Positions 53,927 to 62,957 are shown, numbered from the stretch's first letter. The stretch: 64,000 bases of DNA from Massilia sp. METH4 (GCF_037094685.1 NZ_CP146614.1:5022001-5086000); one strand, 5' to 3'. The notes: generated by a model from the letters alone, not told the origin. A program made the numbers and translations.

Positions 53927-53947
53927 GCCCAGTGGGCTCAGGCTTCC
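53917..53947 (+). terminator. Strong hairpin across rimO stop codon
   Basis: GGAAGCCTGAGCCC-AGT-GGGCTCAGGCTTCC is a perfect 14-bp stem with a 3-nt loop. Its left arm contains the rimO TGA stop. No T-run follows, so it may act as an RNA 3'-end stabiliser rather than a classic terminator. Confidence 0.7.
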
Positions 53948-53983
53948 GACTGGCCGCGATGCACGGGATCCGGCCGGAGTAGT

Positions 53984-54020
53984 TACAATGCAAGGCGGAC
54001 CATCGAGGTCCGCCTTTTTT
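53984..54020 (+). terminator. TACAAT box followed by intrinsic terminator before cystathionine beta-lyase
   Basis: GGCGGACC-ATCGA-GGTCCGCC (53994-54014) with six T is a classic intrinsic terminator, presumably for rimO. A TACAAT (53984-53989) lies just upstream and could be the -10 for the next gene, in which case the hairpin would sit at the 5' end of that transcript. Confidence 0.75.
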
Positions 54021-54044
54021 ATGCCCGCGCAGCCGCGACCGACC

Positions 54045-55223
54045 ATGACGACGAAAAAATCCCCGCAGACCTCGCTGATCCACTCCGACTACCAGCCGCC
54101 CGCCGGCTTCGGCGCCTTCCCGCCGGCCATCCACCACGCATCGACGGTGCTGTTCCCGAACGTGGCCGCGCTGCGCTCGGGCGACTGGAAGGAAAAGAAC
54201 GCCTACACCTACGGCTTGCACGGCACGCCCACGACGTTCACGCTGGAAGCCCGCCTGGCCGAGATCGAGGGCGGCACCGACTGCCTGCTGGCGCCTTCCG
54301 GCCTGGCCGCCATCTCGATGGTCGACTTCGCGCTGCTGAAGACGGGCGATGACATCCTCCTTCCCGACAATATCTACAACCCGAACCGCGTGCTGGGCAA
54401 CTGGCTGCACGAGACGTTCGGCATCACGGCCCGCTACTACGACCCCTTGATCGGCGCCGGCATTACGGAACTGATCCGCCCGAACACGCGCCTGATCTGG
54501 ACCGAGGCGCCCGGCTCCGTGTCGATGGAAGTCCCCGATCTGCCGGCCATCTGCGTGGCCGCCCGGGCAAAGGGCGTGATCGTCGCCCTGGACAACACGT
54601 GGTCCGCCGGCATTGCGCTGCGCGCTTTCGACCTCGGCGTGGATATCGTCGTCCAGGCCCTTACCAAATACCAGTCGGGCGGGGCGGACGTGCTGATGGG
54701 CGCCGTCATCACCCGCAGGAATGGGACTGACTGCGCGCTGCACGACAAGCTGTCGCTGTCGCACATGCGGCTCGGCTATGGCGTGGGCGCGGACGACGCG
54801 TACCTCGTCATGCGCGGCCTGCCGACGATGAAGCTGCGCTTCGACGCGCACGACGCCGGCGCGCGCAAGGTCGCCGCCTGGCTGAAGGCGCGGCCGGAAA
54901 TCGCCAGGGTGCTGCACCCCGCCTTCGAGGATTGTCCCGGCCACGAGGTATGGAAACGCGACTTCACGGGCGCCGGCGGCCTGTTCTCGGTGATCTTCGA
55001 TCCCCGCTATACGGAAGAACAGACGGACCGCTTCGTCGATTCCCTGAAACTGTTCAAGATCGGCTACAGCTGGGGCGGACCGAACAGCCTGTGCGTGCCG
55101 TACCGCATCCAGGCCATGCGCCGTAACTGGCCGGACAAGGGCATTCTCGTGCGCTTCAATATTGGCCTGGAAGACCCGCAGGACCTGATCGCCGACATCG
55201 AAGCCGCGCTGGCGCTGCTGTAA
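54045..55223 (+). CDS. metC: Cystathionine beta-lyase (Cys/Met metabolism PLP enzyme)
   Basis: 392-aa trans-sulfuration enzyme. Family motifs: HHASTVLFPN, YTYGLHGTPTTFTLEARLAE, APSGLAAISMVDFALLKTGD, VALDNTWSAG and the PLP-lysine region VQALTKYQSGGADVLMG. It converts cystathionine to homocysteine, pyruvate and ammonia. ATG 54045 (MTTKKSPQTSLIHSDYQPP) fits the family; ATG 54021 directly follows the terminator T-run and adds 8 residues. The transporter operon and rimO upstream are unrelated. Confidence 0.9.
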   Translation: MTTKKSPQTSLIHSDYQPPAGFGAFPPAIHHASTVLFPNVAALRSGDWKEKNAYTYGLHGTPTTFTLEARLAEIEGGTDCLLAPSGLAAISMVDFALLKTGDDILLPDNIYNPNRVLGNWLHETFGITARYYDPLIGAGITELIRPNTRLIWTEAPGSVSMEVPDLPAICVAARAKGVIVALDNTWSAGIALRAFDLGVDIVVQALTKYQSGGADVLMGAVITRRNGTDCALHDKLSLSHMRLGYGVGADDAYLVMRGLPTMKLRFDAHDAGARKVAAWLKARPEIARVLHPAFEDCPGHEVWKRDFTGAGGLFSVIFDPRYTEEQTDRFVDSLKLFKIGYSWGGPNSLCVPYRIQAMRRNWPDKGILVRFNIGLEDPQDLIADIEAALALL

Positions 55224-55369
55224 AGGCCATTTGGTTCCCGCCATTAGTTCCTGCCTATCCCGCCGATCAATCAATACAATCGAGCTCAGCACGCAAAACC
55301 ACCCCTCCGAATGCTTTAATGAAGGAAGAAGTCTGCCACGCCCTTCATCAATAACGACAAGGAGGAGTC

Positions 55370-56779
55370 ATGAAAGCTTCGAGAGTGCTAGCCAGGACCG
55401 CGATGGCTGCCGCGGTTGCCCTGGTGCCGGCCCTGGTGTGGACGCAGGACAGCAAGCCCAAGCCGCCGCAAACGCCGACCAGCTACATGAAGGTCGACAT
55501 CACCGAGCCGTTCAACGTGACGATGGAGCGCATGAAGGCGGCGCGGCCCGCCATCGAAAGGCGCCAGCAGGAATTGCTGGCACAGCGCTACGATCTCTCG
55601 AACCGGCCAGCCAGCGGCGTGACGATGTTCCGCGGCAAGCCGGTGCAGGAGGGGGTGCGGGTCAAGCTGCCGAAAGGCGTCACCTGGCAACAGCTGGCGG
55701 CCATGAGTCCCGAGGATATCAAGGCGAAAGGGCTGTTCCCGGCAGGCTTCCTGCCGCTGTCGCACCCGAACCACCCCGAGGGTGGCATGTTGTTCCCCAA
55801 GTTTCACATCGATGAAGTGCTGCGCCAGGAAGGGCGCGACCTGAACCGCTTCGACCTGTCGTTCGACTTGCCGGACCATATCCTCCCAGAGTTTCCCGCG
55901 CCGATCTTCCTGGTCTCGCACCCCGAGCTGGGCGACGTGTCGAAAGGCCGGCTGCTGACCATCGACAATTTCCACGAGATGTTCAATGGCCTGGTCAATC
56001 CCAAGCAGCTCGAAGGCCTGCGCCTGCTGCTCACGCCGTTCGCGCAGCAGCAATTCAACGCGACCGAGGACCGCCGTTCGGTTCGGCCCAGCCGGGGCAC
56101 CACGTGCTTCGACTGCCATGCGAACGGCCACACGAATGGCGCCACGCACCTGGCGGGCGACATCCGGCCGCAGGAACTGCGCCACCGCATCGATACGCCC
56201 ACGCTGCGCGGCGTGAACGTGCAGCGCCTGTTCGGCTCGCAGAGGGCGCTGAAGACGGTAGAAGACTTCACCGAGTTCGAACAGCGCGCGGCGTATTTCG
56301 ATGGCGATCCGGTGATGGCGACGAAGAAAGGGCTCAACATCCTGGAGCGAGGCAGCCAGGTGCACTTCATGGGCGAGTTCCAGGCAATGCTGGACTTCCC
56401 GCCGGCACCGAAGCTGAACGTGCTCGGCAAGCTCGATCCGAAGAAGGCCACCGAGCAGGAGTTGCGCGGGGAAGCGATCTTCAACGGCAAGGGCCAGTGC
56501 GTGACCTGCCACGCGGCGCCGTACTACACGGACAACCTGATGCACGACCTGAAGACGGAACGCTTCTACAAGGTGCAGATGGTGAACGGCATGAAGGCGG
56601 TCGGCGACGGCAAGATCAAGACCTTCCCGCTGCGCGGCATCAAGGAATCGCCGCCCTACCTGCACGACGGCCGGCTCATCACGCTGGAGGATACGGTGGA
56701 GTTCTTCAACCTCGTGCTGGAGACGAAGCTGACGGATACGGAGAAGGCGGACCTCGTTGCGTTCCTGCGGGTGCTGTGA
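55370..56779 (+). CDS. Diheme cytochrome c peroxidase/MauG-like periplasmic protein
   Basis: 469-aa exported protein; the signal peptide ends near residue 25 (ALVWTQ). Two c-type heme motifs, CFDCH (about residue 245) and CVTCH (about 377), are spaced as in bacterial cytochrome c peroxidase/MauG relatives. Residues about 30-230 form an N-terminal extension (with FHIDEVLRQEGRDLNRFDL) not found in classical peroxidases, and FPLRGIKESPPYLHDGRL is typical of the family. Probably a periplasmic redox enzyme; substrate unknown. Strong AGGAGG Shine-Dalgarno. A composite repeat follows it. Confidence 0.85.
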   Translation: MKASRVLARTAMAAAVALVPALVWTQDSKPKPPQTPTSYMKVDITEPFNVTMERMKAARPAIERRQQELLAQRYDLSNRPASGVTMFRGKPVQEGVRVKLPKGVTWQQLAAMSPEDIKAKGLFPAGFLPLSHPNHPEGGMLFPKFHIDEVLRQEGRDLNRFDLSFDLPDHILPEFPAPIFLVSHPELGDVSKGRLLTIDNFHEMFNGLVNPKQLEGLRLLLTPFAQQQFNATEDRRSVRPSRGTTCFDCHANGHTNGATHLAGDIRPQELRHRIDTPTLRGVNVQRLFGSQRALKTVEDFTEFEQRAAYFDGDPVMATKKGLNILERGSQVHFMGEFQAMLDFPPAPKLNVLGKLDPKKATEQELRGEAIFNGKGQCVTCHAAPYYTDNLMHDLKTERFYKVQMVNGMKAVGDGKIKTFPLRGIKESPPYLHDGRLITLEDTVEFFNLVLETKLTDTEKADLVAFLRVL

Positions 56780-56784
56780 TCTCG

Positions 56785-56918
56785 CCTGGTGTCGGACATT
56801 TTTCGCGCAGCGAAAAGTGTGCGACACCGGTTTTCCCACGTGCTCGCCCCCGGTCGGAGAAAACCGGTGTCGCACACGTTTTCCGGAAAAGGCGCTCGGA
56901 AAACATGTCCGACACCGG
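56785..56918. repeat. Composite hairpin repeat, copy 3
   Basis: GGTGTCGGACA with inner TTTTTCGC-type stem pairs with TGTGCGACACC; then CCGGTTTTCC pairs with GGAGAAAACCGG. A second hairpin in mirrored order has outer arms GTGTCGCACACGTTTTCC and a GGAAAACATGTCCGACAC partner. So the two hairpin types are inverted around a linker. Lies between the diheme cytochrome gene and the convergent membrane protein gene. Confidence 0.88.
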
Positions 56919-56937
56919 GCGGCTGCCGCGGGTTGTC

Positions 56938-57297
56938 TTACCCGATCGCCTCGTTGTTGTTCAACGCGATGAAGCCCCGGATGATCCGGTATGCCTTCCA
57001 CACCCACGCGCCGAGGAACACGATCCAGGCGACCAGCATGCCGATGATGGTGGCGACCAGCACCCAGCCGACAACCATCCACACCACGTACCACCAGAAC
57101 GAGCGGATCTGCCAGCCGTGGTGGCTGTGCACGAAGGTGCCATCCGATTCCGGCCGCTTGACGTAGTTGAAGATCAGCGGAATGAACGACAGGGCGCCAA
57201 GGGTGAACAGCAGGCACACGCCGTGCGCGATATACAGCCCCTGCGCCCAGCTCTTGGCCGAGTCGGTGCGGGAATCGAGAACCAGGTCCTGAGCCAT
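56938..57297 (-). CDS. Small membrane protein (DUF4870-like)
   Basis: 119-aa protein with three TM segments (about 20-43, 58-80 and 82-105, the last two nearly joined) and a hydrophilic loop with SDGTFVHSHHGWQIRSFW. The pattern of a YVKRPE motif between TM1 and TM2 fits DUF4870/YtzI-like small membrane proteins. ATG 57297 has GGAG 6 nt upstream. Convergent with the diheme cytochrome gene. Confidence 0.75.
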   Translation of the reverse strand: MAQDLVLDSRTDSAKSWAQGLYIAHGVCLLFTLGALSFIPLIFNYVKRPESDGTFVHSHHGWQIRSFWWYVVWMVVGWVLVATIIGMLVAWIVFLGAWVWKAYRIIRGFIALNNNEAIG

Positions 57298-57360
57298 CTT
57301 GCACTCCATCTGTTGGGAAGAAGGCACAGTCTATAGCAAATCTGCCAAGCCGGGCGCGTT

Positions 57361-57708
57361 TCAGCGGCTGCGTCCATCGTAGTGCTGCACCGGAATCGCC
57401 TCGAGATCGATCCCTTCGACACAGCGCAGGTTGATGGCCGCCATCGCATTGCCTTTCGGGTCCGTTCCCTCGCCATACGGGTGGATGCCGCAGGTCGGGC
57501 AGAAGCGGTGCCTGATCACGTGCTTGTTGAACAGGTAGGTGGCCGCGTTCTCGTCCGGCGTGGTCACCTTCAGCTGTGCGCGCGGCACGAACCACATGAG
57601 CGCGCCCTTGCGCCGGCAGATCGAGCAGTTGCACGACAGCGCGCCCTCGATCGTGCCTTCCACTTCGAATGCCACGTTGCCGCAGTGGCAGCTCCCCTTG
57701 TACAGCAT
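57361..57708 (-). CDS. GFA-family (CENP-V/formaldehyde-activating) zinc protein
   Basis: 115-aa GFA-domain protein. Conserved cysteines in KGSCHCGNVAFEVEG, SCNCSICRRKG and FCPTCGIHPYG bind zinc. The family includes glutathione-dependent formaldehyde-activating enzymes, but most members have unknown activity. Excellent AGGAGGA Shine-Dalgarno before ATG 57708. Follows the 79-aa gene by 14 bp on the same strand. Confidence 0.9.
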   Translation of the reverse strand: MLYKGSCHCGNVAFEVEGTIEGALSCNCSICRRKGALMWFVPRAQLKVTTPDENAATYLFNKHVIRHRFCPTCGIHPYGEGTDPKGNAMAAINLRCVEGIDLEAIPVQHYDGRSR

Positions 57709-57722
57709 GGCTCCTCCTGTCA

Positions 57723-57962
57723 TTAACGCTGGTCGCTGCCGGCGTATTCGGCGGCAGCCTTGGCGGACCACATCGCTTCCTTCTGCGACGGGTAAGGTTC
57801 GTCATAGCCCTCGATGCTGCCGTCGTCCGCCACGAACCACAGCGTCCAGCCGCCTTCGACTTCCTGGATGGCGATGTCGTTCGGGCGGCAGTGGGTACCG
57901 GGTTCCTCGCCGCTGTCGAGGGTGACGATGCGCGTGCCGCGGTGGGTGATCGTGGTGGACAT
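57723..57962 (-). CDS. Small hypothetical protein
   Basis: 79-aa acidic soluble protein: MSTTITHRGTRIVTLDSGEE, then WTLWFVADDGSIEGYDEPY and an Ala-rich tail (SAKAAAEYAG). Unrecognised family. It lies between the cytochrome c and GFA genes with short gaps (14 bp each), so probably part of a small operon. The start is ATG 57962 with GGAG about 8 nt upstream. Confidence 0.6.
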   Translation of the reverse strand: MSTTITHRGTRIVTLDSGEEPGTHCRPNDIAIQEVEGGWTLWFVADDGSIEGYDEPYPSQKEAMWSAKAAAEYAGSDQR

Positions 57963-57976
57963 GATATTGGCTCCGG

Positions 57977-58357
57977 TTACTGGTACTGGCGCAGGTAGGC
58001 AAGCAGGTTGGCGATCTTGCGTTCGTCCGAGAAGCCCCACAGCCGCATCTTGGTGCCCGGCACAACCTCGTCCGGATCGCGCAGGAATGCGGCGAGCGTC
58101 TTGTCGTTCCAGACGACGGCCGATTTCTTCATGGCCGCTGAGTAGCCGTATTGCAGGGTGCCGGCGCGGCGGCCCCACAGCCCGTTCAGGTGCGGCCCGA
58201 AGGCGTTGCGGGCGCCTGGGCCCACCTGGTGACAGGAGGCGCAAACCCGGAACGCGGCGGCACCGGCCTTCGGGTCCGCGGCATCGGCCGCATTGGCTTG
58301 CAGGGGCGGCAACATGGCGAAAAGTGTCACGGCGAGGGCAAGGCTGGATCGGAACAT
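57977..58357 (-). CDS. Class I cytochrome c (mono-heme)
   Basis: 126-aa periplasmic cytochrome c. The signal peptide ends near residue 23 (QANA/A), heme motif CASCH at residues 39-43, VGPGARNAFGPHLNGLWGRRAG typical of cytochrome c2/c550, and the sixth ligand Met in PGTKMRLWGF. Small soluble electron carrier. A TATAAT lies only about 7 nt before the ATG (a leaderless transcript is possible). First gene of the minus-strand group. Confidence 0.92.
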   Translation of the reverse strand: MFRSSLALAVTLFAMLPPLQANAADAADPKAGAAAFRVCASCHQVGPGARNAFGPHLNGLWGRRAGTLQYGYSAAMKKSAVVWNDKTLAAFLRDPDEVVPGTKMRLWGFSDERKIANLLAYLRQYQ

Positions 58358-58448
58358 GCGATGATTATAGTCTCGGCCGACCAGCCCGTGCGCCACGGCC
58401 GCGGCGGCGCTGCTACAGTTGGCATTCCTCCAACAATGCGCCCGGATC

Positions 58449-58946
58449 ATGGATACGCACCGCCTTGCCGACAACATCAAGCACCTCGCCGGCTGGCTGC
58501 TGGTCACGTTCGCCGCCGCCGCGCTGGGCGCCTGGGCATCGCAGGATGCGCCGCAGTTCTATGCCCAGCTGGACAAGCCGGAGTGGGCGCCCCCCGCCGG
58601 CGTGTTCGGCCCCGTGTGGACGGTGATTTACCTGCTGATGGCGCTTGCCGCCTTCCTGGTGTGGCGGACGCGCGGGTTCTCGACGGCGCCGCGCACGCTG
58701 GGCCTCTACCTCGTCCAGCTGGCCGCCAACGCCCTGTGGAGCTGGCTGTTCTTCGGCTGGCACCTGGGCGCCGCCGCATTTGCCGAGGTGCTGGTGCTGT
58801 GGGCGCTGATCCTCGCTACCACGGTCGCGTTCTGGAAAGTGCGCCGCGTCGCCGGCGTGATGCTGCTGCCTTACCTGGCCTGGGTGACGTTCGCCAGCGC
58901 CCTCACGTTCGCCTGCTGGCAGCGCAATCCGCAACTGCTGGGGTAA
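58449..58946 (+). CDS. tspO: TspO/MBR family tryptophan-rich sensory protein
   Basis: 165-aa membrane protein with five TM helices, tryptophan-rich. Motifs LDKPEWAPPAGVFGPVWT and LAANALWSWLFFGWHLG are diagnostic of TspO/MBR, which binds porphyrins and stress ligands. ATG 58449 (MDTHRLAD) was chosen; the open frame extends 10 codons further upstream with no support. Divergent from the cytochrome c gene. Confidence 0.92.
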   Translation: MDTHRLADNIKHLAGWLLVTFAAAALGAWASQDAPQFYAQLDKPEWAPPAGVFGPVWTVIYLLMALAAFLVWRTRGFSTAPRTLGLYLVQLAANALWSWLFFGWHLGAAAFAEVLVLWALILATTVAFWKVRRVAGVMLLPYLAWVTFASALTFACWQRNPQLLG

Positions 58947-59032
58947 CGTCAGACCCGAGGCGGGGGCGCTGGACGGATGCGCCGCCGTTGTCTATGCTCC
59001 CGTGCTTCACATATGCAAAGCACGAGGAGATG

Positions 59033-60226
59033 ATGAGCGGACCCCTGGCTGGAATCAAGGTGATTGAAATCGGCGCGCTGATCGCGGCGCCGTTCGCGGC
59101 GCGGCTGCTGGCGGAGTTCGGCGCCGACGTGGTGAAGATCGAGGCGCCGGGCGACGGCGACCCGATCCGCAAATGGCGCAAGCTGCACAACGGGACCTCG
59201 CTGTGGTGGCACCTCCAGTCCCGCAACAAGCGCTCCATCGCGCTGAACCTGAAGAGCCTTGAGGGCATCGACATCGTCAAGCGCCTGGCGGCGGACGCCG
59301 ACATCCTCATCGAGAACATGAAGCCGGGCGCCCTGGAAAAGCTGGGCCTGGGCTGGGACGTGCTGCACGCGCTGAACCCGAAGCTGACGATGGTGCGCAT
59401 CTCCGGCTACGGCCAGACCGGCCCGTACAAGGACCGCCCGGGCTTCGGCGCCATCGGCGAGGCGATGGGCGGCATCCGCTACACCACCGGCGAGCCGGGC
59501 GGCGTGCCGGCCCGCGTGGGCGTGAGCCTGGGCGATTCGCTGGCCTCGCTGCACGCGGTGATGGGCGCGCTGATGGCGGTACTGCGCGTGAAGACGGGGC
59601 AGGGCGATGGCCAGGTGGTCGACGTGTCGCTCGTCGAGAGCGTGTTCAACCTGATGGAAAGCCTGGTGCCGGAATACGACCTGCTGGGCCACGTGCGCGA
59701 GCGCAGCGGCGGCGCGCTGCCGGGCATCGCGCCCTCGAACACGTACCCGACGCGCGACGGCGCCTACGTCGTCATCGCCGGCAACAGCAATCCGATCTAC
59801 AAGCGGCTGATGGGCGTGATCGGCCGGCAGGACCTGGCGGACGATCCGCAATTGGCGCAGAACGATGGCCGCGCCGCGCAGGCGGCGCTGATCGACGCGG
59901 CGATCGCCGGCTGGACGTCGCGCCACCCGATCGAACACGTGCTTGCCGAACTCGAGGCGGCCGACGTGCCGGCCGGGCGCATCTACTCGGTGGCCGACAT
60001 CGTGGCCGATCCGCACTACCAGGCGCGCGACATGATCCTGCGCCAGCGCCTGCCGGACGGCGTGGAGGTGGCGATGCCGGGCATCGTGCCGAAGCTGTCG
60101 GACACGCCGGGTGCCGTGCGCTGGCAGGGCCCGGCCCTGGGCGAACACACCGATGCCGTGCTGGCTCAGCTGGGCATGACGGCGGCCGAGATCGCCCGCC
60201 TGCGCGAGAGTGGCGCGGTGCAGTAG
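59033..60226 (+). CDS. CaiB/BaiF (type III) CoA transferase
   Basis: 397-aa CoA transferase. PLAGIKVIEIGALIAAPFAA is the usual start, FGADVVKIEAPGDGD the CoA-binding strand, and D168 in GVSLGDSLASLHAVMG corresponds to the catalytic Asp that forms the acyl anhydride in formyl-CoA transferase. The GFGAIGEAMGG motif places it in the subgroup that includes succinyl-CoA:acid CoA transferases; the acid substrate is not decidable. ATG 59033 is preceded by GAGGAG; an ATG at 59030 is too close to it. Confidence 0.9.
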   Translation: MSGPLAGIKVIEIGALIAAPFAARLLAEFGADVVKIEAPGDGDPIRKWRKLHNGTSLWWHLQSRNKRSIALNLKSLEGIDIVKRLAADADILIENMKPGALEKLGLGWDVLHALNPKLTMVRISGYGQTGPYKDRPGFGAIGEAMGGIRYTTGEPGGVPARVGVSLGDSLASLHAVMGALMAVLRVKTGQGDGQVVDVSLVESVFNLMESLVPEYDLLGHVRERSGGALPGIAPSNTYPTRDGAYVVIAGNSNPIYKRLMGVIGRQDLADDPQLAQNDGRAAQAALIDAAIAGWTSRHPIEHVLAELEAADVPAGRIYSVADIVADPHYQARDMILRQRLPDGVEVAMPGIVPKLSDTPGAVRWQGPALGEHTDAVLAQLGMTAAEIARLRESGAVQ

Positions 60227-60254
60227 CGCCGCGCGATGTTTCTGGCTGATCCCG

Positions 60255-62957
60255 CTACCGGAACGCGTAGGCCAGCGAGCCGTAGAACTGGCGTCCGCGC
60301 GGATCGGTATAGCTCGGGTCGAAGCCGACCGCGAAACTGAACAACTGGTTCGAGCGCGGCGGATTCTTGTCCAGCAGGTTCTTGATGCCGGCCCGCAGCT
60401 TCAAGGCCCTGGTGATCTGGTATCCGCCGGAGAGGTCGAGCAGCGAATACGAATCCACGCGATGCACCGAGCCGTCGGCCAGCAGGTTCTGGTCGCGGTA
60501 GCCGCTCAGGTAGGTTTGCTGCAGCGTGACGCTGACGGGACCGCGGTCGTAGTCCAGGCTCAGCGTATGGCGCCAGCGCTGGACGATCTGGTCGTTCGTG
60601 TACACGCCCAGCGCGCTGACCTCGGGACCGTCCGCCGCCTCCCGCGTCTTGTATTCATTGACGTAGGTGCCGTTGAGCGAGACGCCGAACTTGCCGAACG
60701 GCGTCGGCCGCGGGCGCCAGCTGATGCCCAGGTCGGCGCCCGAGGTTTCCAGCGCGCCGATATTGCGCAGCCGCGAATCGATCGAGAGGATCTTGCCCGG
60801 GATGCCCGGCAGGGCCGGATCGGGAACGTCGCGGATGATGTAGGCGGCGTTCGACACCGGGTCGGTGAAGTAGGAGCCTTCCGGCGACACGATCACATCG
60901 GTCTTCTTGATGCGCCAGTAGTCCAGCGACAGCGTGATGTCGCGATGCGGTTCGAGCACGACGCCCAGCGAGAACTGCTTCGATTCTTCCGGCCGCAGCG
61001 ACGCCGAGCCGCCCCGCAGCTTGTCCGGTTGCAGGCCGCAATAATCCGGGTTCTCGGTATTGTCGATGCCGCCGACGACGATGCAGCCGAGCGGATCGTT
61101 GTAGATGCCGTTCGCCTGGCCCAGGCGCACCGGCCCGTACAGGTCGGCCAGCGACGGCGCGCGGAAGCCCGTGCCATAGGAGCCGCGCACCACCACCTGT
61201 TTCATCGGATTCCAGCGCACGCCGACCTTCGGGTTGGTCGTCGAGCCCACGTCGTTGTAGCGGTCGTGGCGCAGCGCCAGTTGCGCTTCCACGCTGGCCA
61301 GCAAGGGCAGGTTCAGTTCCGCATACACGGCCTTCACGTTGCGGCCGCCCGAAAACGGCGTGGCCTCGCCCTCGCCGCGGATTTCCCCGGCCGCCAGCAG
61401 CGCGGATGGCGTGAACCGCATCTTCTCGCGCCGGTACTCGGCGCCCAGCGCGATGGCGGCATTGCCGCCGGCCATGGCGAACAGGTCGCGGGTGGCCTTG
61501 ATGTCGAACGAGTCCGTGGTGCCGCGCGAGCGGCGCGACGGGTCGTTGATCTTGGCTTCGGCCAGCAGGGCCTGGCCTTCGGGGCCCGATGGCCCGAATG
61601 GATTGATCACGCCCCTTGCGAACGCCGCATCGAACAGCGAGGTCCTGACGTAGCCGTCGATATAGTGGTCGTCGACCTTGTTCACGCTGTGATTGAGCGC
61701 CGCGTCGTAATCCCAGCCGAGCGCAATGCCCTTGGCGCCCACCACCAGGCGCGTCGCCGTGGCGTCGATCTCGTTGGTGCGCGGACCGCCTTCGGTCAGG
61801 CGCATGTTCACGACGAGCGGCGTTTTATTGGTCGTGATGAGCTGGTGCGGATAGTACTGGCCGTTCAGCGGGTAGATCTCGCCGGAGACCGTCAACGCGC
61901 TGATGCGGTACGTGGTCTTCGTTTCGTTGACGAGGAATTCCCCGTAGAGCGTGGTGTCCTTGTCGAGCGCGAACTGGCCGCGGGTGAGCAGCGATACGCG
62001 CCGCGACTCCGGGAACAGTTCCGTATCCTGCATGTAGTCGTACATGCAGGCGGTGGGGCCGACGAAGCTGTCCGGCGCGTAGACGGTCGCCGGCGGGTTG
62101 CACGTCGGCGCGCTGGGGTTCAGCCGCGGGCCGGTGGCGGTCGTGCCGTCGGCGCGCGTACGGCGCACATTGGCGGGGAAGGTGTTCGAACTGCCGGAAT
62201 CGAGGTTGATGTCGGGCTGGTAGGCCGAACCGATCCACTTGCGCTGCGACGAGCGCAGGCTGGTCGTGTCCTGGTAATCGAACACGGCAAGGACGTTGTA
62301 CCGGTCGGTCTCCAGGTTGCCGATGCCGCCCGACAGGGTCGCCGTCGCCTTGCGCGCGCCGCCATGCTCGGTGTCGGCATAGTAGACATTGGCTTCGCCG
62401 CCTTCGTAGTTGCGGCGCGTGATGAAATTGATCACGCCGCCGATCGCGTCGGTGCCGTAGATGGCCGAGGCGCCGTCCTTGAGCACCTCGACCCGGTCGA
62501 TGGCCGCCGACGGGATCGCGTTCAGGTCGACGCCGGCATTGCCGCCCGGGGAAGCAAAGTTGGCCAGCCGCCGGCCATTGAGCAGCACCAGCGTCGACGA
62601 CACGCCGATGCCGCGCAGGTTGGCGCCATTGAAACCGCGCTGCCCGGCGATATCGCTGAAACTCGCGCCATCGGTCAGCGCGGCCGTATTGGCGGATACT
62701 TTCGAGAGCAATTCGGCCGCCGTGGTGACGCTGCTCTTTTCGATGTCGGCACGGGTGATCGTTTGCACCGGCAAGGCGGTTTCGGCGGCCAGGCGCTTGA
62801 TCGACGAGCCGGTGATTTCCACCCGCTGTATCGGCTGGGTATCCTGCGCAGTGGCAGGCGTTGCCAGCCAGCCGGCAGCCCCCATGGTGCTCAACGCCTG
62901 CAATATGCCGATGACGATACGCTTTGGAACCGGGTGTTTGCCGTGCTGGTATGACAT
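60255..62957 (-). CDS. TonB-dependent outer-membrane receptor
   Basis: 900-aa outer membrane receptor. The signal peptide ends near residue 37 (TPATAQ), the plug domain spans about 45-165 (VEITGSSIKRLAAETALPVQ ... GTDAIGGVINFITRR), and a 22-strand beta-barrel runs to the terminal Phe-Arg (SLAYAFR). The subgroup with GSSIKR and VNVYYADT-like features resembles CirA/oar-type receptors for complex substrates. No TonB box was evident. GGGGGA precedes ATG 62957. Upstream of a cyanophycinase-like gene on the same strand (about 420 bp apart), so the substrate may be a peptide or cyanophycin fragment (inference only). Confidence 0.92.
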   Translation of the reverse strand: MSYQHGKHPVPKRIVIGILQALSTMGAAGWLATPATAQDTQPIQRVEITGSSIKRLAAETALPVQTITRADIEKSSVTTAAELLSKVSANTAALTDGASFSDIAGQRGFNGANLRGIGVSSTLVLLNGRRLANFASPGGNAGVDLNAIPSAAIDRVEVLKDGASAIYGTDAIGGVINFITRRNYEGGEANVYYADTEHGGARKATATLSGGIGNLETDRYNVLAVFDYQDTTSLRSSQRKWIGSAYQPDINLDSGSSNTFPANVRRTRADGTTATGPRLNPSAPTCNPPATVYAPDSFVGPTACMYDYMQDTELFPESRRVSLLTRGQFALDKDTTLYGEFLVNETKTTYRISALTVSGEIYPLNGQYYPHQLITTNKTPLVVNMRLTEGGPRTNEIDATATRLVVGAKGIALGWDYDAALNHSVNKVDDHYIDGYVRTSLFDAAFARGVINPFGPSGPEGQALLAEAKINDPSRRSRGTTDSFDIKATRDLFAMAGGNAAIALGAEYRREKMRFTPSALLAAGEIRGEGEATPFSGGRNVKAVYAELNLPLLASVEAQLALRHDRYNDVGSTTNPKVGVRWNPMKQVVVRGSYGTGFRAPSLADLYGPVRLGQANGIYNDPLGCIVVGGIDNTENPDYCGLQPDKLRGGSASLRPEESKQFSLGVVLEPHRDITLSLDYWRIKKTDVIVSPEGSYFTDPVSNAAYIIRDVPDPALPGIPGKILSIDSRLRNIGALETSGADLGISWRPRPTPFGKFGVSLNGTYVNEYKTREAADGPEVSALGVYTNDQIVQRWRHTLSLDYDRGPVSVTLQQTYLSGYRDQNLLADGSVHRVDSYSLLDLSGGYQITRALKLRAGIKNLLDKNPPRSNQLFSFAVGFDPSYTDPRGRQFYGSLAYAFR

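Noticed and set aside
60210..62954. 914-aa plus-strand ORF opposite the TonB receptor
   Set aside because: Antisense shadow of the receptor with Arg/Val/Gly-rich composition and no signal peptide or domain.
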